This document shows, piece after piece, positions 9,881-18,555 of a stretch of DNA of 64,000 nucleotides (its first letter is position 1; every line of letters begins with the position of its first letter). A program made the position numbers and the translations under genes. Below the pieces are notes generated by a model. That model searched no databases, was not told the DNA's origin, and saw only the letters and a list, made by a program, of their open reading frames with translations. Origin of the DNA: Streptomyces fuscichromogenes. Lineage in GTDB: Bacteria; Actinomycetota; Actinomycetes; Streptomycetales; Streptomycetaceae. The DNA lies in NCBI RefSeq assembly GCF_014645815.1, contig NZ_BMML01000012.1, forward strand, positions 151,268 to 215,267. The letters are read 5' to 3'.

Positions 9881-11140
9881 ATGCCTCTGGCTCTGCTGGC
9901 CCTTGCCGTCGTCACGTTCGGTATCGGCACCACCGAGTTCGCCACCATGGGCCTGCTGCCCCAGATAGCGGACGGCGTCGGGGTGTCGGTCCCGCACGCC
10001 GGCAATCTCGTCTCGGCCTACGCCCTCGGCGTCGTCGTCGGCGCCCCCCTGCTGACCGGCATCGGTGCGCGCGTCCCGCACAAGCGGCTGCTGCTCCTGC
10101 TCACCGGGCTGTTCGTGGTGGGCAACACGGCCTCCGCGCTCGCCCCGAACTTCGGCCTGCTGTTCGCCGCCCGCTTCCTGGCGGGACTGCCGCACGGCGC
10201 CCTGTTCGGCGTGGGCGCCGTCGTCGCCTCCCGGCTGGTGGCCCCGGACCGTGCGGCACGCGCCGTCTCCCGGATCTTCCTCGGCCTCACCATCGCGAAC
10301 ATCGTCGGCGTCCCCGCCGGCACCGCCCTCGGCCAGCATCTTGGCTGGCGGTACGCCTACTGCGCGGTCGCCGTCATCGGCCTCGTGGCGCTCCTCGCGC
10401 TCGCCCTCCTCGTTCCCCACCAGCCGCGCGGTCCGCAGGCGGGCATCCGGCAGGAACTGCGGGCCATGGGCAACCGGCAGGTCTTCATCGGTCTGGCCAC
10501 CGCCGTCGTCGGCTTCGGCGGCTTCTTCGCCGTCTACAGCTACCTCGTCCCCATGCTCACGCACCTGACGGGCATCTCCGACGCCTCGACCACCTGGGTC
10601 CTCGCCCTCTACGGCGTCGGCATGACCGTCGGCACCCTGCTCGCCGGCCCGCTCACCGACCGCGCCCTGCGCCCGACGCTGTACGCCGGGATCGTCCTGC
10701 TGGGGGCCGCGCTGGTGACCTTCTACTTCACCGTCCACAGCACGGTGCCGGCCCTGGTCACGGTCACCTTCATCGGAGCGATGGGCGCGCTCATCACCAC
10801 GCCCGTCCAGATGCTGCTGATGATCAACGCCAAGGACGCCCCGACGATGGCGGCGGCCTCCAACCACTCCGCCTTCAACATGGCGAACGCGGCCGGCGCC
10901 TGGCTCGGCGGCCTGGTCATCTCGGCGGGCTGGGGCTGGGCCGCGCCCAACCTGGTCGGCGCGGTCCTCGCGGCGGCCGGGCTGGGGCTGGCCGTCACCG
11001 GCGGCCTCATGGACCGAGGCGACCGCCCCTCGAAGGTGATCACCGGGCAGGGCATCACGGAGTCGGAGTCGGAGTCGGAGCCGGAGTCGGGCCGGAGCGC
11101 CGCGGTCGCCCCGGTCCTGCCCGAGGCCGACCGGGGCTGA
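9881..11140 (+). CDS. MFS efflux permease (DHA1 type)
   Basis: The 419-aa protein has about 12 membrane segments. It begins MPLALLALAVVTFGIGTTEF and has the TM1 signature TTEFATMGLLPQIADGVGVSVPHAG that is characteristic of the AraJ/PbuE-like proton-drug or arabinose efflux group. The MFS loop 2-3 motif is GARVPHKR. The tail after TM12 contains a short Ser-Glu repeat (TESESESEPESG). It exports small molecules by proton antiport; the substrate is unknown. GAAAGG lies 14 nt before the ATG. The gene follows the Fur-family gene by 209 bp, so cotranscription is unproven. Confidence 0.88.
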   Translation: MPLALLALAVVTFGIGTTEFATMGLLPQIADGVGVSVPHAGNLVSAYALGVVVGAPLLTGIGARVPHKRLLLLLTGLFVVGNTASALAPNFGLLFAARFLAGLPHGALFGVGAVVASRLVAPDRAARAVSRIFLGLTIANIVGVPAGTALGQHLGWRYAYCAVAVIGLVALLALALLVPHQPRGPQAGIRQELRAMGNRQVFIGLATAVVGFGGFFAVYSYLVPMLTHLTGISDASTTWVLALYGVGMTVGTLLAGPLTDRALRPTLYAGIVLLGAALVTFYFTVHSTVPALVTVTFIGAMGALITTPVQMLLMINAKDAPTMAAASNHSAFNMANAAGAWLGGLVISAGWGWAAPNLVGAVLAAAGLGLAVTGGLMDRGDRPSKVITGQGITESESESEPESGRSAAVAPVLPEADRG

Positions 11141-11231
11141 CCCGCAGCCGGCTCCGCCACGGCCACCGACCGTCGGAGCGGTCGCGTGGGCACGTGGTCG
11201 CGTGGTCGCGTGGGCTCTCGAAGGGGCCGTA

Positions 11232-11264
11232 CCGTCCGGGGCGGTGGTCCGCCGCCCCGGACGG
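11232..11264. terminator. Bidirectional terminator hairpin
   Basis: A 13-bp perfect stem (CCGTCCGGGGCGG with CCGCCCCGGACGG) and a 7-nt loop lie between the convergent MFS and PI-PLC genes. Confidence 0.8.
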
Positions 11265-11271
11265 CCGTCGT

Positions 11272-12633
11272 TCACTGCCCCGGCGTGAGGATGTACGTGT
11301 TCAGGGTGCCCACCGCGGCCAGCGGGGTGGGCGACCCGGTGTCGTAGCGGTCCACGGCCAGGTAGTTGGGCTTCTTCCGGGCGGCGGGGGTGCAGAAGTT
11401 CTGCGCCCGGTTGAGGACCTTGCCGTTGTCGGTGGCGGCGGTGGAGGCGATGGGGTAGTCGCGGAAGTGGTTCATCACGTACAGCGGGTGGAAGGCGGAC
11501 GAGTCCGTGGTGAGCGGCCTGTCGGTGCCCCACCGGCTGTAGCAGGACCAGTCGGAGGAACCGAGGCCGCCGCCCATGGACCAGTAGTTCTCCACGGTCC
11601 ACTCGCGCTGGTACATCACCCCGAACGTGTCCCGGGTGGTCCAGCCGTTGGCGGTGTCGCTCGCCCGGGTCCGGTCACTGAAGATCAGCAACTGCTTGCC
11701 GCGGGCCGCGAGATCGGCCATGGTGGGCCAGCCCTTGGCGGCCACGCCCTCCTGATCGGGCCGGTACAGCACGTCGGACAGGCCGCTCACGGAGGCGAGC
11801 GAGGACTTCAGCACGTCGGAGGAGGCGTAGTCCTCCAGGAAGACGGTGGCGAACTGGCCCGGGTTGGCCTTGAGGAAGTCGACGATGCGCTGGATGTCGG
11901 TGGCCAGCGGAACGGGGCTGCTGACACCGTCGCAGCTGTTGTGGCAGAGCACGGCCTGACCGGAGACCGTGTAGTCGTCGAGCATGAAGCCGCGCACGCC
12001 GTCGGAGAGTTGCCGGCTGATGCCGTAGTTCTGGTTGGGGAACAGGCTGACCGGGAAGGACGCGAAGTTGCCGTCGGAGCTGTTGGCGAAGGCGTTGTGG
12101 GCGGTCAGGAAGGTCACCTGGTCGAGGGTGCGGGTGTCCGCGGAGGGCATCGCCGTGGTGGCGTAGGACACCGGGGTGAGGTACCAGCGCGCGAGGTCGC
12201 CGGAGGAGCCGACCTGTACGGCGGCGGAGTCCGAGGAGGAGCCGGTGAGGTACTGGGAGGTACCGGGGACGGTGACCGAGTAGGTGCTGTCCGCGCCGGC
12301 GGTGATCGTCCAGGTGGTGCCGTCCGCACCGCAGGCGGCGGTGACCGCGGCGGTGCCGCTGCGGCCCAGACAGGTGCCGGACTCGTCGGCGTTCTGGAGC
12401 TGGTAGCCACCGCTGACCGCGACGGCGGTCCACTGCTGGTGGTCTTCGTTGCCCTTGGGGTTGTGCGCGGCGACGGTACCGCTGCTGTCGGCGGCGTCGA
12501 GGCCGGTGACGTAGTTCTGGAGGTAGACCGCGGAGGCCGGGACCGCGGCCGACGCGGTGCCCGGGAGGAACACGGGCGCCGACAGGGCGAGGACGGCGGA
12601 ACAGCACAGGATGCGCATGGGGCGCAGACGCAC
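11272..12633 (-). CDS. Secreted PI-PLC-like phosphodiesterase with ricin-type lectin domain
   Basis: The protein is about 453 aa. A signal peptide (RILCCSAVLALSAPVFLPGTASA) is followed by a ricin B-like segment (YLQNYVTGLDAADSSG, NEDHQQWTAV, TCLGRSG). A PI-PLC X-type barrel follows: FLTAHNAFANSS carries the first catalytic His, and the strand GVRGFMLDDY is followed by VLCHNSC with the second His. FLEDY and the C-terminal PNYLAVDRYD fit the barrel. It should cleave phosphatidylinositol or a related phosphodiester outside the cell. I prefer the GTG at 12633 (AAGGGA upstream) over the ATG at 12681. Confidence 0.85.
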   Translation of the reverse strand: MRLRPMRILCCSAVLALSAPVFLPGTASAAVPASAVYLQNYVTGLDAADSSGTVAAHNPKGNEDHQQWTAVAVSGGYQLQNADESGTCLGRSGTAAVTAACGADGTTWTITAGADSTYSVTVPGTSQYLTGSSSDSAAVQVGSSGDLARWYLTPVSYATTAMPSADTRTLDQVTFLTAHNAFANSSDGNFASFPVSLFPNQNYGISRQLSDGVRGFMLDDYTVSGQAVLCHNSCDGVSSPVPLATDIQRIVDFLKANPGQFATVFLEDYASSDVLKSSLASVSGLSDVLYRPDQEGVAAKGWPTMADLAARGKQLLIFSDRTRASDTANGWTTRDTFGVMYQREWTVENYWSMGGGLGSSDWSCYSRWGTDRPLTTDSSAFHPLYVMNHFRDYPIASTAATDNGKVLNRAQNFCTPAARKKPNYLAVDRYDTGSPTPLAAVGTLNTYILTPGQ

Positions 12634-12942
12634 GGGATATCCCTTCGCTGTGACACGAGTTGCCGAAGATGACAGAGCCATGACTTACCCGCCAGTAGGC
12701 GTGCAGCGCCAGTCGTCCCACCTGAATTCCACGTCACACAACGGAATTTGACTTTCCGTCACCGGTGCGACAGGCCAGAAACGCACCGGCCGGGACCCGC
12801 GCAACGGCTTTCCCCCCGCCGATGCGGCCGGGGGCCGGGTGAGAGAAGGTAGAGGTGTGGTGGGGCCGGGGCGGATGTCGCCGTACCGGTGCACGCCCCC
12901 GTCGTAGCCGTGATCCAGTCCGCCGTCCGGAAAGAGGCAGTC

Positions 12943-13206
12943 ATGACAGGACCAGAGTCCGAGGCCGAGAAGGAGATCCTCGGCCGCATCACGGAAATGA
13001 TCAGCCAGGAGAAGGACCTGCGTGATCGCATGGCACAGCAGGAGATCGACGGGACCACCGAGCACGCCCTCCTGGCCCGTCTGGAGACGGAACTCGACCA
13101 GTGCTGGGACCTGCTCCGGCAGCGCCGGGCCAGGGCCGCGGTGGGGCAGGACCCCGGCGAGGCGAACGTCCGCCCCGCGTCCCAGGTGGAGGGCTACCTG
13201 TCCTGA
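12943..13206 (+). CDS. DUF2630 family protein
   Basis: The 87-aa acidic helical protein contains ILGRITEMISQEKDLRDRM and then LETELDQCWDLLRQRRARA and NVRPASQVEGYL, the conserved core of the DUF2630 family. It is probably a small coiled-coil cytoplasmic protein. Function is unknown. The ATG at 12943 has AAAGAGG upstream. The 309-bp gap before it (12634-12942) holds the divergent PI-PLC promoter region and an inverted repeat (ACGGAA at 12741, TTCCGT at 12754) but no other gene. Confidence 0.88.
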   Translation: MTGPESEAEKEILGRITEMISQEKDLRDRMAQQEIDGTTEHALLARLETELDQCWDLLRQRRARAAVGQDPGEANVRPASQVEGYLS

Positions 13207-13287
13207 GGGCCGCCCCCGGGAGGTACGGCGGCCGCGCACGCCGCGACGGCCGGCAGGGACTGGACTCGGCGCTCACCGGCACCGATC

Positions 13288-14277
13288 GTGGGAGGTATGA
13301 ACGATCACCGCACGGAACCCGCCGCCCCCGACGAACCGCCCTGCGCCCACGGCTCCGACCACGGCCCCGCCCGCGGTGCGGGCTCACCGGCGCCCGGCGG
13401 GACGGACGAGCCCGGCGAGGTTCGCCGGTTCCGGGAACGGCTCGGCCTTCCCGGGCTGATCGACGTCCACACCCACTTCATGCCCGAGCGTGTCCTGCAC
13501 AAGGTCTGGAACTACTTCGACTCGAACGGACCGCTGATCGGCGACCTGGAATGGCCCATCACCTACCGGCGGGAGGAGGCCGAACGCACCGCAGTTCTCA
13601 GGGAGTTCTGCGTGCGGGCCTTCACCGCGATGCTCTACCCGCACAAGCCCGGCATGGCGACCTGGCTGAACGACTGGGCCGTCGGCTTCGCCCGCCGCAC
13701 CCCCGACTGCCTGCACACGGCGACCCTCTTCCCCGAGCCCGGCGTCGAGGCGTACGTCGGTGCGGCCGTCGAGGCGGGCGCCCGGGTGTTCAAGGCGCAC
13801 GTCCAGGTCGGCGCGTACGACCCGGCCGACGAACTCCTCGACCAGGCTTGGGGGTTGCTGGCCGAAGCCGGGATTCCGGTCGTGATCCACTGCGGCTCCG
13901 GTCCCGTCCCCGGCAAGCACGCCGGCCCCGGTCCGACCGCGCGGGTGCTGGCGCGGCACCCCAGGCTGCGGCTGATCATCGCGCACATGGGGATGCCCGA
14001 GTACGAGGAGTTCCTCGACCTCGCCGAGCGGTACGAGGAGGTGCGGCTGGACACCACGATGGCCTTCACCGACTTCACCGAGCGGTTCATGCCGTTCCCG
14101 GCCCGGGCCCTGCCCCGGATCGCCGCGCTGGGCGACCGTGTCCTGCTCGGCTCCGACTTCCCGAACATCCCCTACCCCTACGTGCACCAGCTCCACGCCC
14201 TGGAGAGGCTGGACCTCGGCGAGGAGTGGCTGCGGGCGGTGTGCCACGACAACGCGGCCCGCCTGTTCCACCTGTGA
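13288..14277 (+). CDS. Amidohydrolase family protein (ACMSD-like TIM barrel)
   Basis: The protein is about 326-329 aa. After a Pro/Gly/His-rich leader of 50 residues, the metal-binding strand LIDVHTHFMPERV starts the barrel. VIHCGSG (metal His), IIAHMG and LLGSDFPN (catalytic Asp) follow in order, as in COG2159 amidohydrolases (2-amino-3-carboxymuconate semialdehyde decarboxylase-like). They hydrolyse or decarboxylate a cyclic substrate with a bound divalent metal. The start is uncertain: the GTG at 13288 has no Shine-Dalgarno, while the ATG at 13297 has GGGAGG only 1-2 nt away. The gene is 81 bp after the DUF2630 gene. Confidence 0.85.
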   Translation: MGGMNDHRTEPAAPDEPPCAHGSDHGPARGAGSPAPGGTDEPGEVRRFRERLGLPGLIDVHTHFMPERVLHKVWNYFDSNGPLIGDLEWPITYRREEAERTAVLREFCVRAFTAMLYPHKPGMATWLNDWAVGFARRTPDCLHTATLFPEPGVEAYVGAAVEAGARVFKAHVQVGAYDPADELLDQAWGLLAEAGIPVVIHCGSGPVPGKHAGPGPTARVLARHPRLRLIIAHMGMPEYEEFLDLAERYEEVRLDTTMAFTDFTERFMPFPARALPRIAALGDRVLLGSDFPNIPYPYVHQLHALERLDLGEEWLRAVCHDNAARLFHL

Positions 14278-14297
14278 CCGGCACGTCCCCGCTCTGA

Positions 14298-14330
14298 CCG
14301 GCGCCCGCCCACCGGACGGCGGGACGCCGG
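14298..14330. terminator. Bidirectional terminator hairpin
   Basis: CCGGCGCCCGCC pairs with GGCGGGACGCCGG (12 bp, one bulged A) across an 8-nt loop, between the convergent amidohydrolase and 14340 genes. Confidence 0.7.
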
Positions 14331-14339
14331 CCGACCAGG

Positions 14340-14885
14340 TCAGGCCGGCGGTGCCTGGGGCGCGGCGACGACCGCGACGCCCACCTCCTGCTTCTCGAAC
14401 AGACTCAGCAACTCGGCCAGGGTGACCGGTCCGTCGCCGCGGTCGGTGTCGTGAGCGACGTCGTGGTCGATCAGCACCACGGGCTGCTGGAAACCGTCCC
14501 GCTCGGCGGGCACGAAGTCGGTGACGGTCTCCCGGCGCACGAGGACGACACGGCCGTCGTGCAGCGGGTCGCGGGGGAGCCGGTCGAGGTGCGCACCCGA
14601 CGCGGCCGGACGCGAGGCCAGGTCCTGGGCGAGAACGTCCCGACGGGCCAGCAGGGACACCGAGAGCCGGTTCCCCGTCCGCTCGTACCGGGCCGAGAGA
14701 TCCTCCGGCAGCAGGTAGAACACTCCGGCCTCGCCCTCGTGGCCGCGGTTCAGCAGCGTGCAGACCATCCGCTCGGCAGGATCGTCGGACGTGTGGTCGA
14801 GGTCGAGGATCACTTCCCGGGTGTCCGGGTCGAGCGAGGGGATCGCGCTGATCCACATGCGGGCGGAGCCGTCCATGCCCGGCAT
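14340..14885 (-). CDS. Hypothetical protein, 181 aa
   Basis: I do not recognise this protein. It is soluble, with no signal peptide or membrane segment. Visible segments are REVILDLDHTSDDPAERMV, GVFYLLPEDLSARYERTGN, VVLVRRETVTDFVPAERDG and a C-terminal acidic/hydrophobic helix ending VAVVAAPQAPPA. Codon use is normal for the window, so it is likely expressed. It ends toward the amidohydrolase gene and starts 44 bp from the nitroreductase stop, so it could share a transcript with the nitroreductase and TetR genes upstream on the same strand. Confidence 0.6.
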   Translation of the reverse strand: MPGMDGSARMWISAIPSLDPDTREVILDLDHTSDDPAERMVCTLLNRGHEGEAGVFYLLPEDLSARYERTGNRLSVSLLARRDVLAQDLASRPAASGAHLDRLPRDPLHDGRVVLVRRETVTDFVPAERDGFQQPVVLIDHDVAHDTDRGDGPVTLAELLSLFEKQEVGVAVVAAPQAPPA

Positions 14886-14929
14886 TCAAGCACATCGCCC
14901 CACCCGGACCCGCGGACCCGCGGGTCCGC

Positions 14930-15613
14930 TCAGGTCCCGATGAACCGTACCGTCTCGGTCACCTCGGCCCGTCCGGTCCGGACCCGTGGCGCGCCCTCCC
15001 TCTCGAAGCCCACGGCGAGACCGCACAGCAGGACGAGCCGGTCATCGGCGCCGACCAGCCGGCCCACGGTCTCGCGGTACGTCGTCCACATCACCTGGGG
15101 GCAGCTGTGCAGCCCCTCCGCCCTCAGCAGCAGCATGACCGTCTGGAGGTACATCCCGGCGTCCGCCCACTGGCCGGGGCCCATCGCGCGGTCGAGGTAG
15201 CAGAACAGCACGACCGGCGCCCCGAACGCCTCCGTGTTCAACGCGGTGATCTTCACGGGGCGTTCCGGGTCCTGGCGGTCGATGCCCAGCGCCGCGTACC
15301 GCTGGGCCGCCGCCTCGGCGAAGCGGTCCAGATACGGCGTGGCCAGCTCCGCCGGGTACATCGGGTACTCCCGTTCGTCGCCCGGGTCGCCGGCCCGCGC
15401 CCTGGCCGTCGCCTCCCGCTTCAGTCCGGCCAACGGCTCGCCGGTGACGACGTACACCTGCCAGGGCTGGAGGTTCCCGCTCGACGGCGCCCGCCGCGCC
15501 GCGGCCAGCACCCGTTCGAGCACCGCCCGGGGCACCGGCTCGTCGCTGAACGCGCGCACCGCCCGCCGGCTGTCCACGGCCTCGTACACGTCCACGCCCA
15601 CCCGTCCTCTCAT
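14930..15613 (-). CDS. Nitroreductase family FMN enzyme
   Basis: The 227-aa protein begins with the family pattern VYEAVDSRRAVRAFSDEPVPRAVLERVLAAARRAPSSGNLQPWQVYVV, in which the early Ser-Arg-Arg contacts FMN phosphate and the SSGNLQPW segment lies at the flavin. The later segment with GLHSCPQ and the C-terminal strand (LLCGLAVGFE) complete the nitroreductase fold. It would reduce nitro, quinone or enone compounds with NAD(P)H as a dimer. The ATG at 15613 is 24 bp after the TetR stop, so the two are probably one operon and the TetR protein probably controls it. Confidence 0.88.
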   Translation of the reverse strand: MRGRVGVDVYEAVDSRRAVRAFSDEPVPRAVLERVLAAARRAPSSGNLQPWQVYVVTGEPLAGLKREATARARAGDPGDEREYPMYPAELATPYLDRFAEAAAQRYAALGIDRQDPERPVKITALNTEAFGAPVVLFCYLDRAMGPGQWADAGMYLQTVMLLLRAEGLHSCPQVMWTTYRETVGRLVGADDRLVLLCGLAVGFEREGAPRVRTGRAEVTETVRFIGT

Positions 15614-15636
15614 CACGGCCCCGACGGGCCGTGGAC

Positions 15637-16266
15637 CTAAGCGAGTTCGACCCTGACGAGACTGCGCAGCAGCGTGCGCAGGTGCCCCGGCATGTCGATG
15701 GCGTCGGGGCTGAGCAGCCACTGGATCTGGAGACCGTCGATGAACGCGATCAGGTCCGCCGCCAGCCCCGGCGCCTGCACGTGCGGACGCAGCAGACCGC
15801 GACGTGCCAGGTCGTCGACGGCCGACTGCATCTGCCGGCGGGCACGTTCGTAGCGGGTCACGAAGTACGGGCGCGCCGGATGGTCGGCCGCGGTGGCCTC
15901 ACTGGACAGCACCGCGAACAGGCTCACGATCAGCGGGTTGGCCTGGTTGTGCGCGACGAGCCGGATCATGCTGGCGAAGTACTCCAGGCCGTCCTGGGTG
16001 ACCGCACCGGACTGGAAGAAGTGCTCGTCGTCCTGGCGCTCGCGCTCCTCCAGGACCGCCTCCAGCAGCGACTCCTTGGTCGGGAAGTGATGCAGCAGGC
16101 CCGCGCGTGAGACCCCGCAGGCGGCGGCGAGCTGCACCATGCTGGCGTTGCGGTAGCCCACCTGCCCGAACGCGGTGAACGCGGCCTCGATGATCTGGGC
16201 GCGCCGCCGTTGCCCTTTGGGGTAGTTCCGTGGGGCCGTTCCCTGCCGCGCCGTGTCCCGTGCCAT
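15637..16266 (-). CDS. TetR family transcriptional regulator
   Basis: The 209-aa protein has an N-terminal TetR helix-turn-helix (RRAQIIEAAFTAFGQVGYRNASMVQLAAACGVSRAGLLHHFPTKESLLEAVL) and an all-helical ligand domain. The nitroreductase gene follows at 24 bp and a sugar isomerase/oxidoreductase operon diverges 81 bp away. The 16267-16347 gap therefore serves both directions and contains AACGACCTATAGAAACC, a candidate binding region. The likely targets are these neighbours. The ligand is unknown. Confidence 0.9.
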   Translation of the reverse strand: MARDTARQGTAPRNYPKGQRRRAQIIEAAFTAFGQVGYRNASMVQLAAACGVSRAGLLHHFPTKESLLEAVLEERERQDDEHFFQSGAVTQDGLEYFASMIRLVAHNQANPLIVSLFAVLSSEATAADHPARPYFVTRYERARRQMQSAVDDLARRGLLRPHVQAPGLAADLIAFIDGLQIQWLLSPDAIDMPGHLRTLLRSLVRVELA

Positions 16267-16347
16267 GAACGAGATGCTAACGACCTATAGAAACCATCAC
16301 CCCTGTCGGTATTCTGTTCCCCGGCAGTCCACCCCGAGAGGAGTCCC

Positions 16348-17145
16348 ATGTCGACACCGCGGATGTCGGTCCAGCTCTACTCCGTACGCCATGCCCTGGA
16401 GGCCGACCAGGACGCGACCCTGGGCCGCCTGGCCGCCCTGGGCCTGCGCAACGTAGAGGCCTTCGCCTTCGTGCACCGCGCAGGCGAACTCGCCGACGCA
16501 CTCGCCCGGCACGGCCTGTCCGCGCCCACCGGCCACGCCGGCTTCCTGTCGGCCGACGGAGCGTCCGCGGCCTCCCTGGACGAGACGTTCCGGGCCGCTC
16601 GGCGGCTGGGCGTGGAGATCCTGTTCGACCCGTTCGTCCCCGCGGCCCGGTGGGCCGACGAGGAGGAGATCGCCCGCACCGCCGATCTTCTGAACGAGGC
16701 CGCCGAACGGGCCGCCGACCACGGGCTGCGCGTCGGCTACCACAACCACTCGCAGGAGTTCGTCCACACGGTCGCCGGCCTCAACGCCTTCGACTTCTTC
16801 GCCGACCGGCTGAGCCCCGAAGTCGTCCTGGAGATCGACCTGTTCTGGGCCTCGGCCGGCGGCAACGACGTCGTCTCCCTGCTGGATCGCCTCGGCTCGC
16901 GGGTACGTGCCCTGCACGTCAAGGACGGTCCCGTCATCGACGACCCGTTCACCTCGGGCGCCCCCTTCGACCCGGCCGACACCCGCCAGGTCGCCGCCGG
17001 CCGCGGACGGATACGGCTGGACGAGTCACTGGCCGCGGCTTCGCACGCCGAGTACGCCGTCATCGAGTTCGACCACTACGACGGCGACATCTTCGAGGGC
17101 GTCGCGGCGGGCGTCTCCTACCTGAACGGGAAGGGCATCGTCTGA
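16348..17145 (+). CDS. Sugar phosphate isomerase/epimerase (AP2Ec TIM barrel)
   Basis: The 265-aa protein begins MSVQLYSVRHALEADQDATLGRLAALGLRNVEAF and has the metal-ligand strands of the xylose isomerase-like family: GYHNHSQEF, VVLEIDLFWASAGG, VRALHVKDG, and a late AVIEFDHYDGD with the terminal Glu ligand. It would isomerise or epimerise a ketose or inositol derivative with a divalent metal. GAGAGGAG lies 7 nt before the ATG. The stop overlaps the next start by 1 nt (TGATG), so the two enzymes are translationally coupled in a sugar or polyol catabolic operon, probably under the divergent TetR regulator. Confidence 0.88.
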   Translation: MSTPRMSVQLYSVRHALEADQDATLGRLAALGLRNVEAFAFVHRAGELADALARHGLSAPTGHAGFLSADGASAASLDETFRAARRLGVEILFDPFVPAARWADEEEIARTADLLNEAAERAADHGLRVGYHNHSQEFVHTVAGLNAFDFFADRLSPEVVLEIDLFWASAGGNDVVSLLDRLGSRVRALHVKDGPVIDDPFTSGAPFDPADTRQVAAGRGRIRLDESLAAASHAEYAVIEFDHYDGDIFEGVAAGVSYLNGKGIV

Positions 17146-18263
17146 TGGCGGCACAGCGCCCGGTCGGTGTCGGTGTCATCGGCGCCGGGAACATCAGCGA
17201 CCAGTACCTGACCAACCTCACCGGGTTTCCCGACATACGGGTGACCGTCGTGGGCGACCTCGACACCGTGCGTGCCGAGACCCAGGCCCGCAAGTACGGC
17301 GTCGAGGAGTGGGGGACGGCCGCGGACGTCCTCGCCCACCCGGACACCGAGATCGTCGTCAACCTGACGATCCCCGCCGTCCACGCCGAGGTCAGCTCGG
17401 CGATCCTGGCCGCCGGCAAGCACGTCTGGTCCGAGAAGCCCATCGCCACCGACCGGGCCGACGCGCGGGCCCTGCTCGACCAGGCGGCCGAGGCCGGTCT
17501 CAGGACCGGAGTCGCCCCCGACACGATTCTGGGCCCCGGGCTCCAGACGGCCCTGCGGGCGGTCGCCCGCGGCGACATCGGCACCCCGCTGTCCGCGCAG
17601 ACGGTCATGCAGTACGCGGGACCGGATCTGTGGCACCCCGACCCCGAGTTCCTGTTCGCCAGGGGCGCCGGCCCCCTCTTCGACATGGGGCCCTACTACC
17701 TCACCACCCTGGTCTGCCTGTTCGGTTCGGTCGCCCGGGTCGCCGCGCTCGGTTCCACCGCCCGCCCGGTCCGTACCGTGCGCAGCGGCGGACGGGCCGG
17801 CGCCGAGTTCACCGTGGGCGTCCCCACCCACGTCTCCGCACTCGCCCGGTTCGCGGGCGGCGCGGTCGCCCAGAGCGTGTTCAGTTTCGACTCCCCGCTC
17901 ACCCGCACCGGATTCGTCGAGGTCACCGGCACCGAGGGCACACTGGTCCTGCCCGATCCCAACACCTTCGCCGGCCAGGTCAGGATCACCCGCGTCCCGC
18001 GACGGGGCGGCGAACCGGAGTGGGAGACCGTCACTCCGGTCGGCATCGAGGCCGGCCGGGGTCTGGGCGTCCTGGACATGGCCCGGGCCATCCGTGCCGG
18101 ACACCCGCACATCGCCACCGGAGACCTCGGCTACCACGTCCTGGACATCATGGCGTCCATCGACGAGGCCGTCTCCTGCGGCGAAACCGTTTCCGTCTCC
18201 AGCACCGCCCCCACCACACCCCTCGTCCCCGAGAACCGGAACCCCTACGAAGCGACCCTGTGA
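17145..18263 (+). CDS. Gfo/Idh/MocA family oxidoreductase
   Basis: The 372-aa protein has an N-terminal Rossmann fold (VGVGVIGAGNISDQYLTNL), the conserved EKP motif (HVWSEKPIATD) with the catalytic-pocket lysine, and a C-terminal alpha/beta domain with FDMGPYYLTTLV. It would oxidise a sugar or inositol hydroxyl with NAD(P). It is coupled by a 1-nt overlap to the isomerase gene, the usual pairing in polyol and sugar degradation. The 292-bp region after it (18264-18555) shows no gene; it contains a short inverted repeat (CCGGACC/GGTCCGG) at the stop of the convergent SGNH gene. Confidence 0.92.
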   Translation: MAAQRPVGVGVIGAGNISDQYLTNLTGFPDIRVTVVGDLDTVRAETQARKYGVEEWGTAADVLAHPDTEIVVNLTIPAVHAEVSSAILAAGKHVWSEKPIATDRADARALLDQAAEAGLRTGVAPDTILGPGLQTALRAVARGDIGTPLSAQTVMQYAGPDLWHPDPEFLFARGAGPLFDMGPYYLTTLVCLFGSVARVAALGSTARPVRTVRSGGRAGAEFTVGVPTHVSALARFAGGAVAQSVFSFDSPLTRTGFVEVTGTEGTLVLPDPNTFAGQVRITRVPRRGGEPEWETVTPVGIEAGRGLGVLDMARAIRAGHPHIATGDLGYHVLDIMASIDEAVSCGETVSVSSTAPTTPLVPENRNPYEATL

Positions 18264-18555
18264 CCCCCGGCCTGCCGCATCGGCCGACCACGCCGAGCCC
18301 GTGCCGTACCCCGGACACGGCGCACCCCGGATCGTCCGGCGGCTGGTCGGACCGCCCGTGGGCATCCGCGGTCGGCTCCGATCCGGCCGCGTGACGCGCA
18401 GGCCCACCCACCGACACCCGGCTCCACAGGAAGGCGACCGAACAGGCGCGGGACCTGACTGCACCCGCGCCGCATCCGCCGGGCCGCCTCGGCCGCGTCC
18501 AGCGTGTCGGGGGCCGTCCCGCCGCCGCCCACGGCGTGCTGACCCGGGCCCGGAC

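Noticed and set aside
9688..12672. A 994-codon plus-strand open frame spanning the MFS and PI-PLC genes
   Set aside because: It crosses two real genes of known families in other frames and has no recognisable domain.
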